A stretch of DNA of 64,000 nt from WLMZ01 sp038227995 (lineage in GTDB: Bacteria; Actinomycetota; Acidimicrobiia; Acidimicrobiales; Ilumatobacteraceae), in the NCBI GenBank assembly GCA_038227995.1, contig JBBRPP010000030.1, positions 1 through 64,000 on the forward strand, given 5' to 3'. The position numbers and the translations under genes are program-made. Within the stretch, counting starts at the first letter, position 1. The number at the start of each line of letters is the position of its first letter. The notes below the pieces were generated by a model, which saw only the letters and a list, made by a program, of their open reading frames with translations, was not told where the DNA came from and made no database searches. Shown in pieces: positions 43,849 through 52,341 of this stretch.

Positions 43849-46800
43849 CAGGTGAAGTAGCCGTCCACGTCGATGATGAAGCTCGTCTGCTGATTGCTGG
43901 TCAGGTCGAGCGCACCGCCGCTGGAGAGCTTCAACATGGCGCCGTTGGCGATGGCTTGCCCGCCGACGTAGTTGAGGCTCGAGGTGGATGGCTTGGTGCC
44001 CCCGGATGCATACGCGCTCATGAACCCGGCTGCGATCTCGTCCGCGGCGGTCAGGTTGATCGAGACACCGGAAGCTCCAGCAGGAACCACGGGCAACGGC
44101 GATGCCAGACCGGCGAGCTGCACGGTGCGTGTTGCGCCGCCGGCCAGCGGCCCGTCGGGCGTGTTGCGACTGTCGTAGGCGCGGGCGGTGGGCAACGCCA
44201 CGAACAGTCCGGTGGTCGCGACGGGTGCCGTGGCATCGGTGATGTAGCCGGTGACGTCGACCACGATGTCGGACGGGTTGTTGGTGAACACACTGACGCC
44301 ACCATCGCTGCCGAGGGGCACGATCACCGTGTTGGCTGCGTCGACGTGCGCGTTGTAGTTCACCGTCGATGCCAACGGCGATGTGCCGTCGGGCTCGGCT
44401 CGCAGGAATCCATCGACGACAGCATCCGTGGATGTCACGTTGAGGACGAGCGCGGACACGCCCGCCGTGGGAACCGACGCTGCCGCCGGAACGCTGACCG
44501 CTTCGCCGTTCGGGATGTGGGCGACCCATCCGGCAGGAACCAGGTTCGCGGTTCGAGTGTCGAGCGTGCGGACCGGGTCGATCGGCACGAAACGTCCTGC
44601 GGCTGCGGTCGGCGTCGCACTCTTCGAGAAGTATCCGAGCACATCGACGATCAGGTTGCCGCCCGGGACGTCGTAGATCGAGATCTTGCCGGCGACTCCG
44701 ACGGGCACGATCGCGAAGTTCGGTTTGGTCGCACCAGCGGCCGCGATGTTGAGCGTCGACGATGCTCCGTACGGACTCTGCAGGAATGGAACGGCCTGGA
44801 TGAATCCGGCTGTCACGGCATCGGTCGCGGTGATGTTGACGGCCACAGCGGTTGCGTCAGGTGCGACTCCGGCAATCCCGGCCACGCCGACATCGAGGAT
44901 GCCGAACGTCGCCCGCGTCGCCTGTGCCGGATCGGTGGCGCCGCGCGTGTCGACGATGCGGGTCGGTGTCAGCGGGTGGTAGGTCGACGTCGTGCCGGCT
45001 GGGGCAGGTGCCGTTGGCGGTGTCGGCAGCAGCACTTCGCCCGTGCCGTACTTGTTGTCGGCACCGTCGGGAGGCGACGCTGCACCGGCGAAGGCGCGAT
45101 CGAAGACGAAGTGCTTGATGGCCGCAGCCAACGGTGCGCCGGGCAGCGCAACGTTCGCATCGAGCAACAGCGCGGCGGCGCCGGCAGCGGTCGGCGACGC
45201 GGCGGACGTGCCGTTGAAGCAGCCGGGGTCGTAGATCGTGCTCGCGACGCACGACGGTGCCGACACGTCAGGCTTGACCCTGCCGTCGTTGGTCGGTCCC
45301 TGCGACGAGTAGTAGGCGATCGCATCGGGGGTGTGGCTGCCGTTGGCAGGATCGATCGCGCCGACCGCAACAAGCGCGGGGTTGGCCGAATCGACCACGG
45401 GCTTGGCTGCCGAGAACGGGGCCTGCGACCGACCGAGTTCGAGGTAGCCGGAGCCGAGGCCGACCTCGAGGATGTCGGGCGCTCCCACGGTTGGCGTGCC
45501 GGGCCTGCGCTTGATCCGGATGTAGGTGATGCCCTTGGCGAAGCCGAAGGTGTTGTTCGGGCACACGATGTCGTCGGCGACTTCCAGCGGTGGCGCACCG
45601 GCCGCTTGATCGCTGTCGGCCGTCCCGAGGAACGTGAGATCGGTGGGGTTGAAGTTCTCGTCGTGGGCGAGGTCGGGGTTGCTGTTGGGTTCCCACGCCT
45701 CGACCGAGTAGTCGGTCGTCTGGCTGGGTGGCAGGTTCCAGTCACTCCAGCGCACACCGTCGAACGTCACGCAACTGCCGCTGACACGCAGATAGGTGTC
45801 GACGCCCGGACCGTTGTCGAAATCGACGTAGCCGTTGGTCGCGCTCAGGTTGGCGGGCACCGTGACGCGCAGGTATCCATCCGCGGCGTCGTTACCGGCC
45901 GAGTTGAACCACGTGATGCCCTTCGCCGCCGCTGAATCGACGACGCTGTCGAGCGGACCCGTTCCGTCACCGGCTCCGTCATATGCCGCGCCGAGCGAGC
46001 GTGTGACGATGTGTACACCGTTCTGGCCGAACCAGTTGATTGCCGTCTGAAGGTCGCTGACGGTGCCGGCCGAGGCGAGGTACAGCTCGGCCGCCGGCGC
46101 CATGTCCTTGACGATCTGGGCCACCGCGACACCGTGCTCGAAGCCGTCCTCGTTGTTGACTCCGTCGTTGTTGGTGGGCGAGCACAGGTTCTGCACGTCC
46201 GTCGGCGCCGTCGATGAGTCCTGGCAGAAGCGATGGCTCGTGTCGGGCAACGGACCCTCTTCCGTCGTGTTCCACAGTCCGAGGTCGAAGTAGTCGATGA
46301 TGCCGACCTTCACCGAACCATCGACTCCCGCCGCTTGCCACGCACTCGCGTTGGTGATGCTGACGTTCTGGCCGACGGTCGCGCCGAAGCCCGGGCCGAC
46401 TTCTGGTCGCAGCCCCGCACGCGTGTTGCGGTCGGGCGACACCGTCGATGGACGGGTGACGAGTTGTGGAGCACGAACGAACGTGACGCCCTTCGCCAGA
46501 GCCACGGTGCCGACACGGGCGACCGGCACTCGGGCCTGAACCACTTCGTCGGCGACATCACCGGTCACGGTTCCGCCCGCGGCGCGGATCGCCGCACTGA
46601 CCGCATCGCTGTGCGCCGTCAGCACTTCGATCGCGACGGTCGCGACGGCATCGAGCTGTGGCGAGCCGGTGTTCGTCGCCGCGGCCATCGCATCGAGCAG
46701 TCGCTGATCGGTGACCGGGTGAGCGGGGTCGGCGGGCGACGGTGGCACCGTCGCACCGACCTGCCGCGGGGCGGCATCGATCGACTGCGGCACAGAAACA

Positions 46801-46856
46801 GCCACCGACGTGGCCACGGCCGCGACCGCCAACGCCTTGCGCAACAAGGATTTCAT
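43848..46856 (-). CDS. secreted S8 family protease with three C-terminal DxR...GYF modules
   Basis: 1002 aa. Signal peptide to about residue 29 (SIDAAP). The catalytic residues appear as Asp188 in VGIIDYFDLG, His241 in GFEHGVAVAQ and Ser551 in NGTSAASPTAAG, with Asn322 in SAGN. From residue 626 three modules of 120-128 residues follow (about 626-753, 754-882, 883-1002), each opening with (V/T)(R)xxD(T/S)R and ending VDVxGY(F/I). The ATG at 46856 has GGGAG upstream. It is the first gene of the MoxR/DUF58 operon and is translationally linked to DUF4129. It is probably a surface protease. Confidence 0.88.
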   Translation of the reverse strand: MKSLLRKALAVAAVATSVAVSVPQSIDAAPRQVGATVPPSPADPAHPVTDQRLLDAMAAATNTGSPQLDAVATVAIEVLTAHSDAVSAAIRAAGGTVTGDVADEVVQARVPVARVGTVALAKGVTFVRAPQLVTRPSTVSPDRNTRAGLRPEVGPGFGATVGQNVSITNASAWQAAGVDGSVKVGIIDYFDLGLWNTTEEGPLPDTSHRFCQDSSTAPTDVQNLCSPTNNDGVNNEDGFEHGVAVAQIVKDMAPAAELYLASAGTVSDLQTAINWFGQNGVHIVTRSLGAAYDGAGDGTGPLDSVVDSAAAKGITWFNSAGNDAADGYLRVTVPANLSATNGYVDFDNGPGVDTYLRVSGSCVTFDGVRWSDWNLPPSQTTDYSVEAWEPNSNPDLAHDENFNPTDLTFLGTADSDQAAGAPPLEVADDIVCPNNTFGFAKGITYIRIKRRPGTPTVGAPDILEVGLGSGYLELGRSQAPFSAAKPVVDSANPALVAVGAIDPANGSHTPDAIAYYSSQGPTNDGRVKPDVSAPSCVASTIYDPGCFNGTSAASPTAAGAAALLLDANVALPGAPLAAAIKHFVFDRAFAGAASPPDGADNKYGTGEVLLPTPPTAPAPAGTTSTYHPLTPTRIVDTRGATDPAQATRATFGILDVGVAGIAGVAPDATAVAVNITATDAVTAGFIQAVPFLQSPYGASSTLNIAAAGATKPNFAIVPVGVAGKISIYDVPGGNLIVDVLGYFSKSATPTAAAGRFVPIDPVRTLDTRTANLVPAGWVAHIPNGEAVSVPAAASVPTAGVSALVLNVTSTDAVVDGFLRAEPDGTSPLASTVNYNAHVDAANTVIVPLGSDGGVSVFTNNPSDIVVDVTGYITDATAPVATTGLFVALPTARAYDSRNTPDGPLAGGATRTVQLAGLASPLPVVPAGASGVSINLTAADEIAAGFMSAYASGGTKPSTSSLNYVGGQAIANGAMLKLSSGGALDLTSNQQTSFIIDVDGYFT

Positions 46857-46902
46857 GGTGACTCCCGTCCAATTCACGTCTGTCGACCGTGCCCGCCTGG
46901 CG

Positions 46903-47427
46903 TCACAGAGTAGCCCGGATCGCGCGCAGCGCACCGATGAGCCCGGCATCTGCGATCTCGAGTGCGTCGTCCCACGCGAACCAGCGCACATCGGGGCTCT
47001 CGTCTGGCGGCGGTGACGGATCGATGTCGTCGGCGTGCACCAGGTAGCGCAGATCGAGGTGAGTGTGACCACGCGGACCGGGGTGGACGTCGACGTGGAT
47101 CAACTGTGGTCCGGCGCCTGAGAACGTCCCGACCAGCCCGGTCTCTTCCAGCGTCTCCCGCATCGCGGCATCCCACGGCGTCTCGCCGGCGTCGATGTGC
47201 CCACCGGGCTGCAGCCAGATGCCGAGGCGTTTGTGTTTGTGGAGCACGACACCACGGACGCCGACCACGATCGCCGACCCCGTCACGTGCACGGAATCAG
47301 CTGCTTCGGTGAACGGTTCGGCGAGTTGGTCGAACCGTTCGAGGAAGCTTTGCAGTGACTCGGCCTCGCGTTCGTCACATGGCGTGCGGGCGGCAACGGA
47401 GGCGCGCACGGTCTGGCGGAGATCCAC
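46903..47427 (-). CDS. Nudix hydrolase
   Basis: 174 aa. The Nudix box is GGHIDAGETPWDAAMRETLEETGL, complete. The preceding HVTGSAIVVGVRGVVLHKHKRLGIWLQPGG and the later HTHLDLRYLVHADD are typical of actinobacterial Nudix proteins. GTG 47427 is chosen because GGTGG precedes it and the protein then starts VDLRQTV; a TTG at 47451 is possible. Substrate unknown. Confidence 0.85.
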   Translation of the reverse strand: MDLRQTVRASVAARTPCDEREAESLQSFLERFDQLAEPFTEAADSVHVTGSAIVVGVRGVVLHKHKRLGIWLQPGGHIDAGETPWDAAMRETLEETGLVGTFSGAGPQLIHVDVHPGPRGHTHLDLRYLVHADDIDPSPPPDESPDVRWFAWDDALEIADAGLIGALRAIRATL

Positions 47428-47512
47428 TCGGCCACCGTACTCACGGGCCAACTCAGGTGCTCGTCAAGGCTGTCTCATCGATTGCTCAATCCGACGTCAC
47501 GATCATCGTCAA

Positions 47513-47539
47513 GAAACGTTCTTTAGGTGTGAGCGTTTC
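47513..47539. promoter_or_regulatory. short inverted repeat upstream of response regulator
   Basis: GAAACG (47513-47518) and CGTTTC (47534-47539) are complementary with a 15-bp spacer. The region is locally AT-richer and 77 bp before the regulator ATG. It is a possible operator, weakly supported. Confidence 0.3.
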
Positions 47540-47615
47540 GCGCCGATACAAAAGCGTCCAACAGATCCGGCTCGACGGCCTGATCGGTTACCACGAAACG
47601 GCGGAACAACCTGCT

Positions 47616-48398
47616 ATGGCCGAACCCGACGCACAACTCGCACCTCGAGTGCTCATCGCCGTCGGCGATGCACTCCTGCGGCGCGTGGCATCGACTGGCC
47701 TGCGCGACCGCGGCTTCTCCGTCAGCGCCACCAACGAAGAATCAGCTGCTCTCGTCCTCGCTCGGTCGTTCCTGCCCGATGTGATCCTGGTCGACCTGAT
47801 GCTGCACGGCCCGACCGGCGGGACGTTGTTCGATGCGTTGCGGGTCACGGCTGATTGCTACCTGGTCGGGCTGGCCCCACAGGACTCCGAAAGCGACCGG
47901 ATCCGGGCGCTGCGGGCAGGTGCGGATGATGCAGTATCACTGCCCATCTCGACCGAAGAACTCGCGGCACGGTGCCAGGCGCTGCTGCGCCGGCCCCGCC
48001 AGCTGCATGCGCGCTGGGATCCGATGGCAGCGTCGATGGTCCGCATCGGGCCACTCCAGGTCGACCTTGGCCGCAAGGAACTGCGAGTCCGCAGTCACGA
48101 CGTGCCGGTCACCCGGATCGAGTTCGCACTGTTCGAACAGCTGTGCCGCAAGCCGGCCGAGGTGTGCTCACGAGTGCACCTGCTCGAGCAGGTGTGGGGA
48201 CCCAACTGGGTCGGCGACACGCACGTCGTCGATGTGCACCTGTCGAACCTGCGCCGAAAGCTGCAGCGCCACGCGCCAGAGTTGCGTTTCATCCACACGG
48301 TGCGTGGTATCGGCTTCCGCTTGAGCAACGACCTGTTGCGCGCCGAGCGTGACCGTCGCGGTGACGATGTCGCCGCGGTCGGTGCTGCCATCGCCTGA
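47616..48398 (+). CDS. OmpR/PhoB-like orphan response regulator with degenerate receiver
   Basis: 260 aa. The receiver (about 10-122) has the phosphoacceptor-position Asp60 in VILVDLML, but only one Asp (18) in the acidic pocket, Ala87 where Thr or Ser is expected (LVGLAPQD), and Leu109 in place of the conserved Lys (SLPIS). The C-terminal winged helix is typical (LTRIEFALFEQLCRKPAEVCSRVHLLEQVWG-like, then VVDVHLSNLRRKL and IHTVRGIGFRL). No sensor kinase is adjacent. It may work without phosphorylation. Confidence 0.82.
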   Translation: MAEPDAQLAPRVLIAVGDALLRRVASTGLRDRGFSVSATNEESAALVLARSFLPDVILVDLMLHGPTGGTLFDALRVTADCYLVGLAPQDSESDRIRALRAGADDAVSLPISTEELAARCQALLRRPRQLHARWDPMAASMVRIGPLQVDLGRKELRVRSHDVPVTRIEFALFEQLCRKPAEVCSRVHLLEQVWGPNWVGDTHVVDVHLSNLRRKLQRHAPELRFIHTVRGIGFRLSNDLLRAERDRRGDDVAAVGAAIA

Positions 48399-48419
48399 CG
48401 CGGTCACCCCGACGCGCGC

Positions 48420-50027
48420 TCACGAATACACCGCGGTGACCCACCACTGCTGATGCTCGACGACGGCCAACAGCGCCATCCCGCGCTCGGTGGTGAACTG
48501 GAACCGGACCAGTCGTCGATGATGTTGCGGGTCCCACCACCGCTCGTCGACCGGCCACGGACCAGCCCATGCGGTGATCGTCTCGGGTGCACGGCCCTGC
48601 ATCGTCACGACATCGGGGACCGCGCTGATCGCACCACGTCCGTCGACGCGCACGATTCGCCCCGTTGCATCGTGGACCTCGGCCGGCAGCGCTTGCGGAA
48701 GCACCGCGGCCGGCGACGGGGCGGGGATCTGCCCCGGCCACGGCACCTCGGTGACCGTCAGCCGTTCGGTCGGCTCGGTGATGTCGGCCAGGTCGACGGA
48801 CACCCAGCGATATGAATCGCCCGCCAACCGGCCACCACGCCACGCGGGAACGAACACCTGATGCTCGCCGATCAAGCCCGCGACGCGCGCGACGGCACGC
48901 GCCGCCCACTCGTCGGCCTCGCTGCGTCCGCCCCAGAACCCGAGCTGATTGCCGTCATCGGAGCGGACTTCATCGGGCACCAGACGAAGCAGGACTACCC
49001 CGCTGCTGAGCCCACCCGGTTGCTGAACCCAACCATCGAGCTGCCACCGCACTCGTTCGATGATCGCGGCGACGCTGAGGCCGTTCGGGCGATACCAGAG
49101 GTGTTCGTTGCGTTCGCCGTTCTCGGTTTCGGCCACGACCACCAGCCGGGTGCAGACCTTGCCATCGGCAGCCAGCAATGCATGAAGTTCGTGGGCAAGT
49201 TGCTTGGCGGTGAACACCAGTGGATCGACGAGGTGCACCGGGTCGTCGAACATGCGCGTCACCGAGATCTCCTCCGGAGGAGCAAAGGTTCCGGGTGGTC
49301 GATCGTCGCCGCCGCAGGCGATGCGATGGGCGAACGCACCGTCGGCTCCGAACCGGGCGAGCACATCGGGCGCCGGCAGCGCGGCGAGGCTGCCGAGCGA
49401 GCGCAGACCGAGCCGGTGGAGGAGGTCGACGAAATCAGGGCTGACACCACCGATGTCACGCAGGGTCGACACCGGCAGCACCGCGAGGTGAGCGCGGGTC
49501 GATTCCGGGCCGGGAGCCACGACGGTTGGCTGGAACGGGACACGCGATGCGGAATCCTGGGCGGCGACGCCGGCGGTGAATCGACCATCGCCGATGCCGA
49601 TGCCCAACCGCACCGCTGGGATGGCCGTCGTGATCAGCCCTGCGACCCGATGCGCCATCGCGAGTTCACCACCGAAGTACCGCGACGGGCCCCGGGCGAG
49701 GAAGGTCAGTAGACCCGGTTCGGTCGTCTCCAGCCGCGGCACCATCTCGGCCACGCTGCGCACTGCTGCTTCGAACTCGCGTCCATCGCGGGCGGGGTCG
49801 TGATCGATGATTCGCAGGTCTGGACAGATTCGCTGTGCCTCACGCCGGCGATGACCTTGGCGCACACCGATCTCGGCCGCAGCGGGCGTCCGGGCGACGA
49901 CCCGGTTGGCGTGCAACACCGCGGCGCATTCATCGGGTGCTGCCCCTGCGGCAACGACCGACCAGTCAGGGCAGCGCACCACAACGAGTCGAGGCGGGAC
50001 GAGACGAGGCGGGACGAGACGCGACAT
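48420..50027 (-). CDS. imuB: ImuB, Y-family polymerase-like mutasome protein
   Basis: 535 aa. It has Y-family finger, thumb and HhH layout (LRDIGGVSPDFVDLLHRLGLRSLGSLAALP), but the N-terminal catalytic DxD of active polymerases is missing (VVRCPDWSVVAAG), as in ImuB. The beta-clamp motif QLGFWG is at 361-366. ImuB bridges the clamp and DnaE2 in translesion synthesis. N-terminal RLVPPRLVPP comes from a 15-bp duplication (around 49990-50022). It follows imuA by three bases. Confidence 0.88.
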   Translation of the reverse strand: MSRLVPPRLVPPRLVVVRCPDWSVVAAGAAPDECAAVLHANRVVARTPAAAEIGVRQGHRRREAQRICPDLRIIDHDPARDGREFEAAVRSVAEMVPRLETTEPGLLTFLARGPSRYFGGELAMAHRVAGLITTAIPAVRLGIGIGDGRFTAGVAAQDSASRVPFQPTVVAPGPESTRAHLAVLPVSTLRDIGGVSPDFVDLLHRLGLRSLGSLAALPAPDVLARFGADGAFAHRIACGGDDRPPGTFAPPEEISVTRMFDDPVHLVDPLVFTAKQLAHELHALLAADGKVCTRLVVVAETENGERNEHLWYRPNGLSVAAIIERVRWQLDGWVQQPGGLSSGVVLLRLVPDEVRSDDGNQLGFWGGRSEADEWAARAVARVAGLIGEHQVFVPAWRGGRLAGDSYRWVSVDLADITEPTERLTVTEVPWPGQIPAPSPAAVLPQALPAEVHDATGRIVRVDGRGAISAVPDVVTMQGRAPETITAWAGPWPVDERWWDPQHHRRLVRFQFTTERGMALLAVVEHQQWWVTAVYS

Positions 50028-50030
50028 GGC

Positions 50031-50750
50031 TCACCCCGCGATCTGGAGTCCGCCCGCGATGCCGGCCGGTGCGATCTGGGCCGACACGATCGCTTCGATT
50101 CGCCCATTCGCGCCGGGGAGCCAGACATCGATCGCGCGAGCGCGTGGCATGCGTCGCCCGGATGCCGCGAGGGTGATGCGCCGCCGATGGAGACGGCCCG
50201 CGCCGTGGCCGAGTCCCTCCCATACGGCACCTGTGCCCGTGAAGGCGAGATCGCAGATGAAAGGGCCGGGGTCGCCGATCACGACGAGCACTGCTCCCCT
50301 GGCCTGCACACGCGACTGCAACCGGCGCATCGCGTTGGAGTTCAGCCGTGCAGCATCACGCAACATGACGAGATCGAACCCGTCGATGAGCGCCGACACC
50401 ATGTTCGTCCACGACTTGGGATCCATGTCGACCGGGTCGGCAACCATGACGAGGCGCTCGAGCGCGATCCCCACTTCGTGTGCTGCGCGCAGGCCGAGCG
50501 CTGGGATGCCGACCGCCGCCAGCCACGACCCGACGGATGTCGCCTCGGCGACCACAGCCATCGCCACCGACATCGCCGTCGCGCCGTGGCAGCCGACGAC
50601 CGAGCCCCGCACCAGACCACCTTCGGGCAGCAACGGTTCCAGCACGTCGGCGACAGGGAGCACACGATCACGAGCGAACGCGACCGGCCCGATGCGCGGG
50701 GCCAGTTGAGTCAGACGCTCGCGCCGAGCCTGCAGTGAGCCACGCTCCAT
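50031..50750 (-). CDS. imuA: ImuA, RecA-like mutasome protein
   Basis: 239 aa. RecA-like fold with a non-consensus P-loop (GSVVGCHGATAMSVA) and VMVADPVDMDPKSWTNMVSALIDGFDLVMLRDAARL. It is identified mainly from its place directly before imuB and the LexA box at its promoter. ImuA recruits or regulates the ImuB-DnaE2 complex. ATG 50750 is 12 bp from the LexA box. Confidence 0.8.
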   Translation of the reverse strand: MERGSLQARRERLTQLAPRIGPVAFARDRVLPVADVLEPLLPEGGLVRGSVVGCHGATAMSVAMAVVAEATSVGSWLAAVGIPALGLRAAHEVGIALERLVMVADPVDMDPKSWTNMVSALIDGFDLVMLRDAARLNSNAMRRLQSRVQARGAVLVVIGDPGPFICDLAFTGTGAVWEGLGHGAGRLHRRRITLAASGRRMPRARAIDVWLPGANGRIEAIVSAQIAPAGIAGGLQIAG

Positions 50751-50762
50751 CTCGACATCGTA

Positions 50763-50778
50763 GCGAACAGGTGTTCGC
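50763..50778. promoter_or_regulatory. LexA SOS box upstream of imuA-imuB
   Basis: GCGAACAGGTGTTCGC contains a perfect CGAAC-N4-GTTCG dyad, the actinobacterial LexA operator. It lies in the 39-bp gap between the B12-regulator stop and the imuA ATG. Confidence 0.85.
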
Positions 50779-50789
50779 TTGTCGACCCG

Positions 50790-51626
50790 TCAGACGGACC
50801 ATGTCTCCAGCAGCGCGGTGAAGTCATTCGCGTTGGAGACGTACATGTCGGCGCCCAGCGCTTGGGCATGCTTCGCTCCGGCGATGCCGACACCGCCGAG
50901 AACGAAACGCGTGCGCGGTGCGACGTCGCGCACGGCACAGATCGCCTCCATCGCGCTGCGCACACTGAGCGGCGTGCTGACCGACATCCCCACGGCCACG
51001 ACATCGTCGCCACCTTCGGTGACGACGAGCGCGAAGCTGGACGCCGGCACGTCGACACCGATGTTCGACACTTCCCAGCCGTTCTGGCGAATCAGGTCGG
51101 CAGCCATCAGCAACGGCAGCCCGTGCTGCTCACCCGCGGGGGTTCCCAGGATGACGAGGCCACGCGTCCGGCCGCGACGAGCAAAACGTGGTCCCAGCCG
51201 ACCCACGATCTGGGTGACGATCACACTCGCCCGGTGTTCGACCGCGACGTCGAGCGTTCCGCTCGCCCACGCTGCCCCGATCGAGTTCAGCGCCGGCGTC
51301 AACACATCGCTGTAGATGTCATCCAGCCGCGCGCCGGCCGCGAGCGCTGCCTCGACGACGCTCCACGACCCGCGGACATCGCCGGCGATCAGCCGTGCCT
51401 CCAATCGTTCGGCCCACGGGGCGCGTCGATGAGCACCGCCGCCGACGGTCACGCCCTCCGAGCCGTCGTGCGCACGGAACGCATCGAAGTCAGCGCGCGA
51501 GATGCGCCATGTCCCGCCGACCTTGGTCGCACTGAGGAGACCGAGGCGGACGTAGCGATACACGGTCATGTAATGCACGCCGAGCACTTCGGCGGCTTCA
51601 TGCAATGTCAGTTCGGCATCGTCCAA
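50790..51626 (-). CDS. B12-binding transcriptional regulator (CarH/LitR-like) with excisionase-type HTH
   Basis: 278 aa. Residues 5-52 are a MerR/excisionase-type helix-turn-helix (LTLHEAAEVLGVHYMTVYRYVRLGLL...WRISRADFDAF). Residues about 70-150 match the B12 cap domain with the light-sensor signature W120-x9-E130-H131 (WASGTLDVAVEH). Residues 155-278 are a cobalamin-binding fold with Glu166-x-His168 (GEQHGLPLL) as the likely lower ligand, VAVGMSVSTPL and FVLGGVGIAG. Such proteins bind adenosylcobalamin, repress in the dark and release DNA in light. TTG 51626 follows a GGGGGG site. Next downstream is imuA-imuB. Confidence 0.78.
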   Translation of the reverse strand: MDDAELTLHEAAEVLGVHYMTVYRYVRLGLLSATKVGGTWRISRADFDAFRAHDGSEGVTVGGGAHRRAPWAERLEARLIAGDVRGSWSVVEAALAAGARLDDIYSDVLTPALNSIGAAWASGTLDVAVEHRASVIVTQIVGRLGPRFARRGRTRGLVILGTPAGEQHGLPLLMAADLIRQNGWEVSNIGVDVPASSFALVVTEGGDDVVAVGMSVSTPLSVRSAMEAICAVRDVAPRTRFVLGGVGIAGAKHAQALGADMYVSNANDFTALLETWSV

Positions 51627-51779
51627 CTGGCCCCCCGGCTTGCATTGGTCTCCGCTGGTGATCGCCCGAGTCGAGGGAACCCCATTTCAGGAAGCTAGAA
51701 CAGACCCTGCATCCGTGCGTGATCCTGTACGAAATGTTCACCAGAAAGTGCCGCCGAATCGGCAAATTCCCCGTTCAGA

Positions 51780-52238
51780 TCACCCAGCGTGAGTGGCTTT
51801 CCACTTTGCGAGCGCCGCACGGCTTCGTTCGAGCAGCACCGGTGGGATCCGCTGCGCTGCAGCACTGAGGACCGGACCGGCGTCGCCGCCACCAACCGCG
51901 GCCGGGGCTGCTTCCTCGGCTGCCGGCTCGGCGAACACCGGCGGGACCATGCCCGGCTTCCAGTACTGGTAGAGATCGCGAACCACGTCGGCCAAGCCGT
52001 CGGCATTGAAGCCCTTGAGCAGATCGACGGTGATGACATTCATGTAGAGATGCACACCAGCGACCTGGCCGGTGCCGAACAGGCGCCGTGCCAACTCAGC
52101 TGACGGACGCTGACCGACGGCTTCGGCCACCGATGAGAACTGTTCGTGCCCGGATCCCGTCAGATTGCGGTTGGCCTCGAACCGGACGAGTCCGGGAATG
52201 CTGCTCTTCTTCTCGATGACGCCGACGAGTTGACCCAT
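51780..52238 (-). CDS. NifU N-like (Nfu N-terminal domain) protein
   Basis: 152 aa. The segment SIPGLVRFEANRNLTGSGHEQF, then AELARRLFGTGQVAGVHLYMNVITVDL, has the pattern of the Nfu/NifU N-terminal domain. The C-terminal CxxC domain that holds the Fe-S cluster is absent; an Ala/Glu/Pro-rich linker and a short helix replace it. A role in Fe-S assembly is therefore uncertain. It is divergent from an acyl-CoA dehydrogenase gene. The 153 bp downstream to the B12 regulator contain no gene. Confidence 0.6.
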   Translation of the reverse strand: MGQLVGVIEKKSSIPGLVRFEANRNLTGSGHEQFSSVAEAVGQRPSAELARRLFGTGQVAGVHLYMNVITVDLLKGFNADGLADVVRDLYQYWKPGMVPPVFAEPAAEEAAPAAVGGGDAGPVLSAAAQRIPPVLLERSRAALAKWKATHAG

Positions 52239-52341
52239 GGGCCGACACGTTACTGCCCGGCGCCCGGCGCGACCCATCTCACGACGCCCACATCGGCAGC
52301 ACAGCTGCGGCCCCGATCGACGCCAGCACTACGTTGACGCG

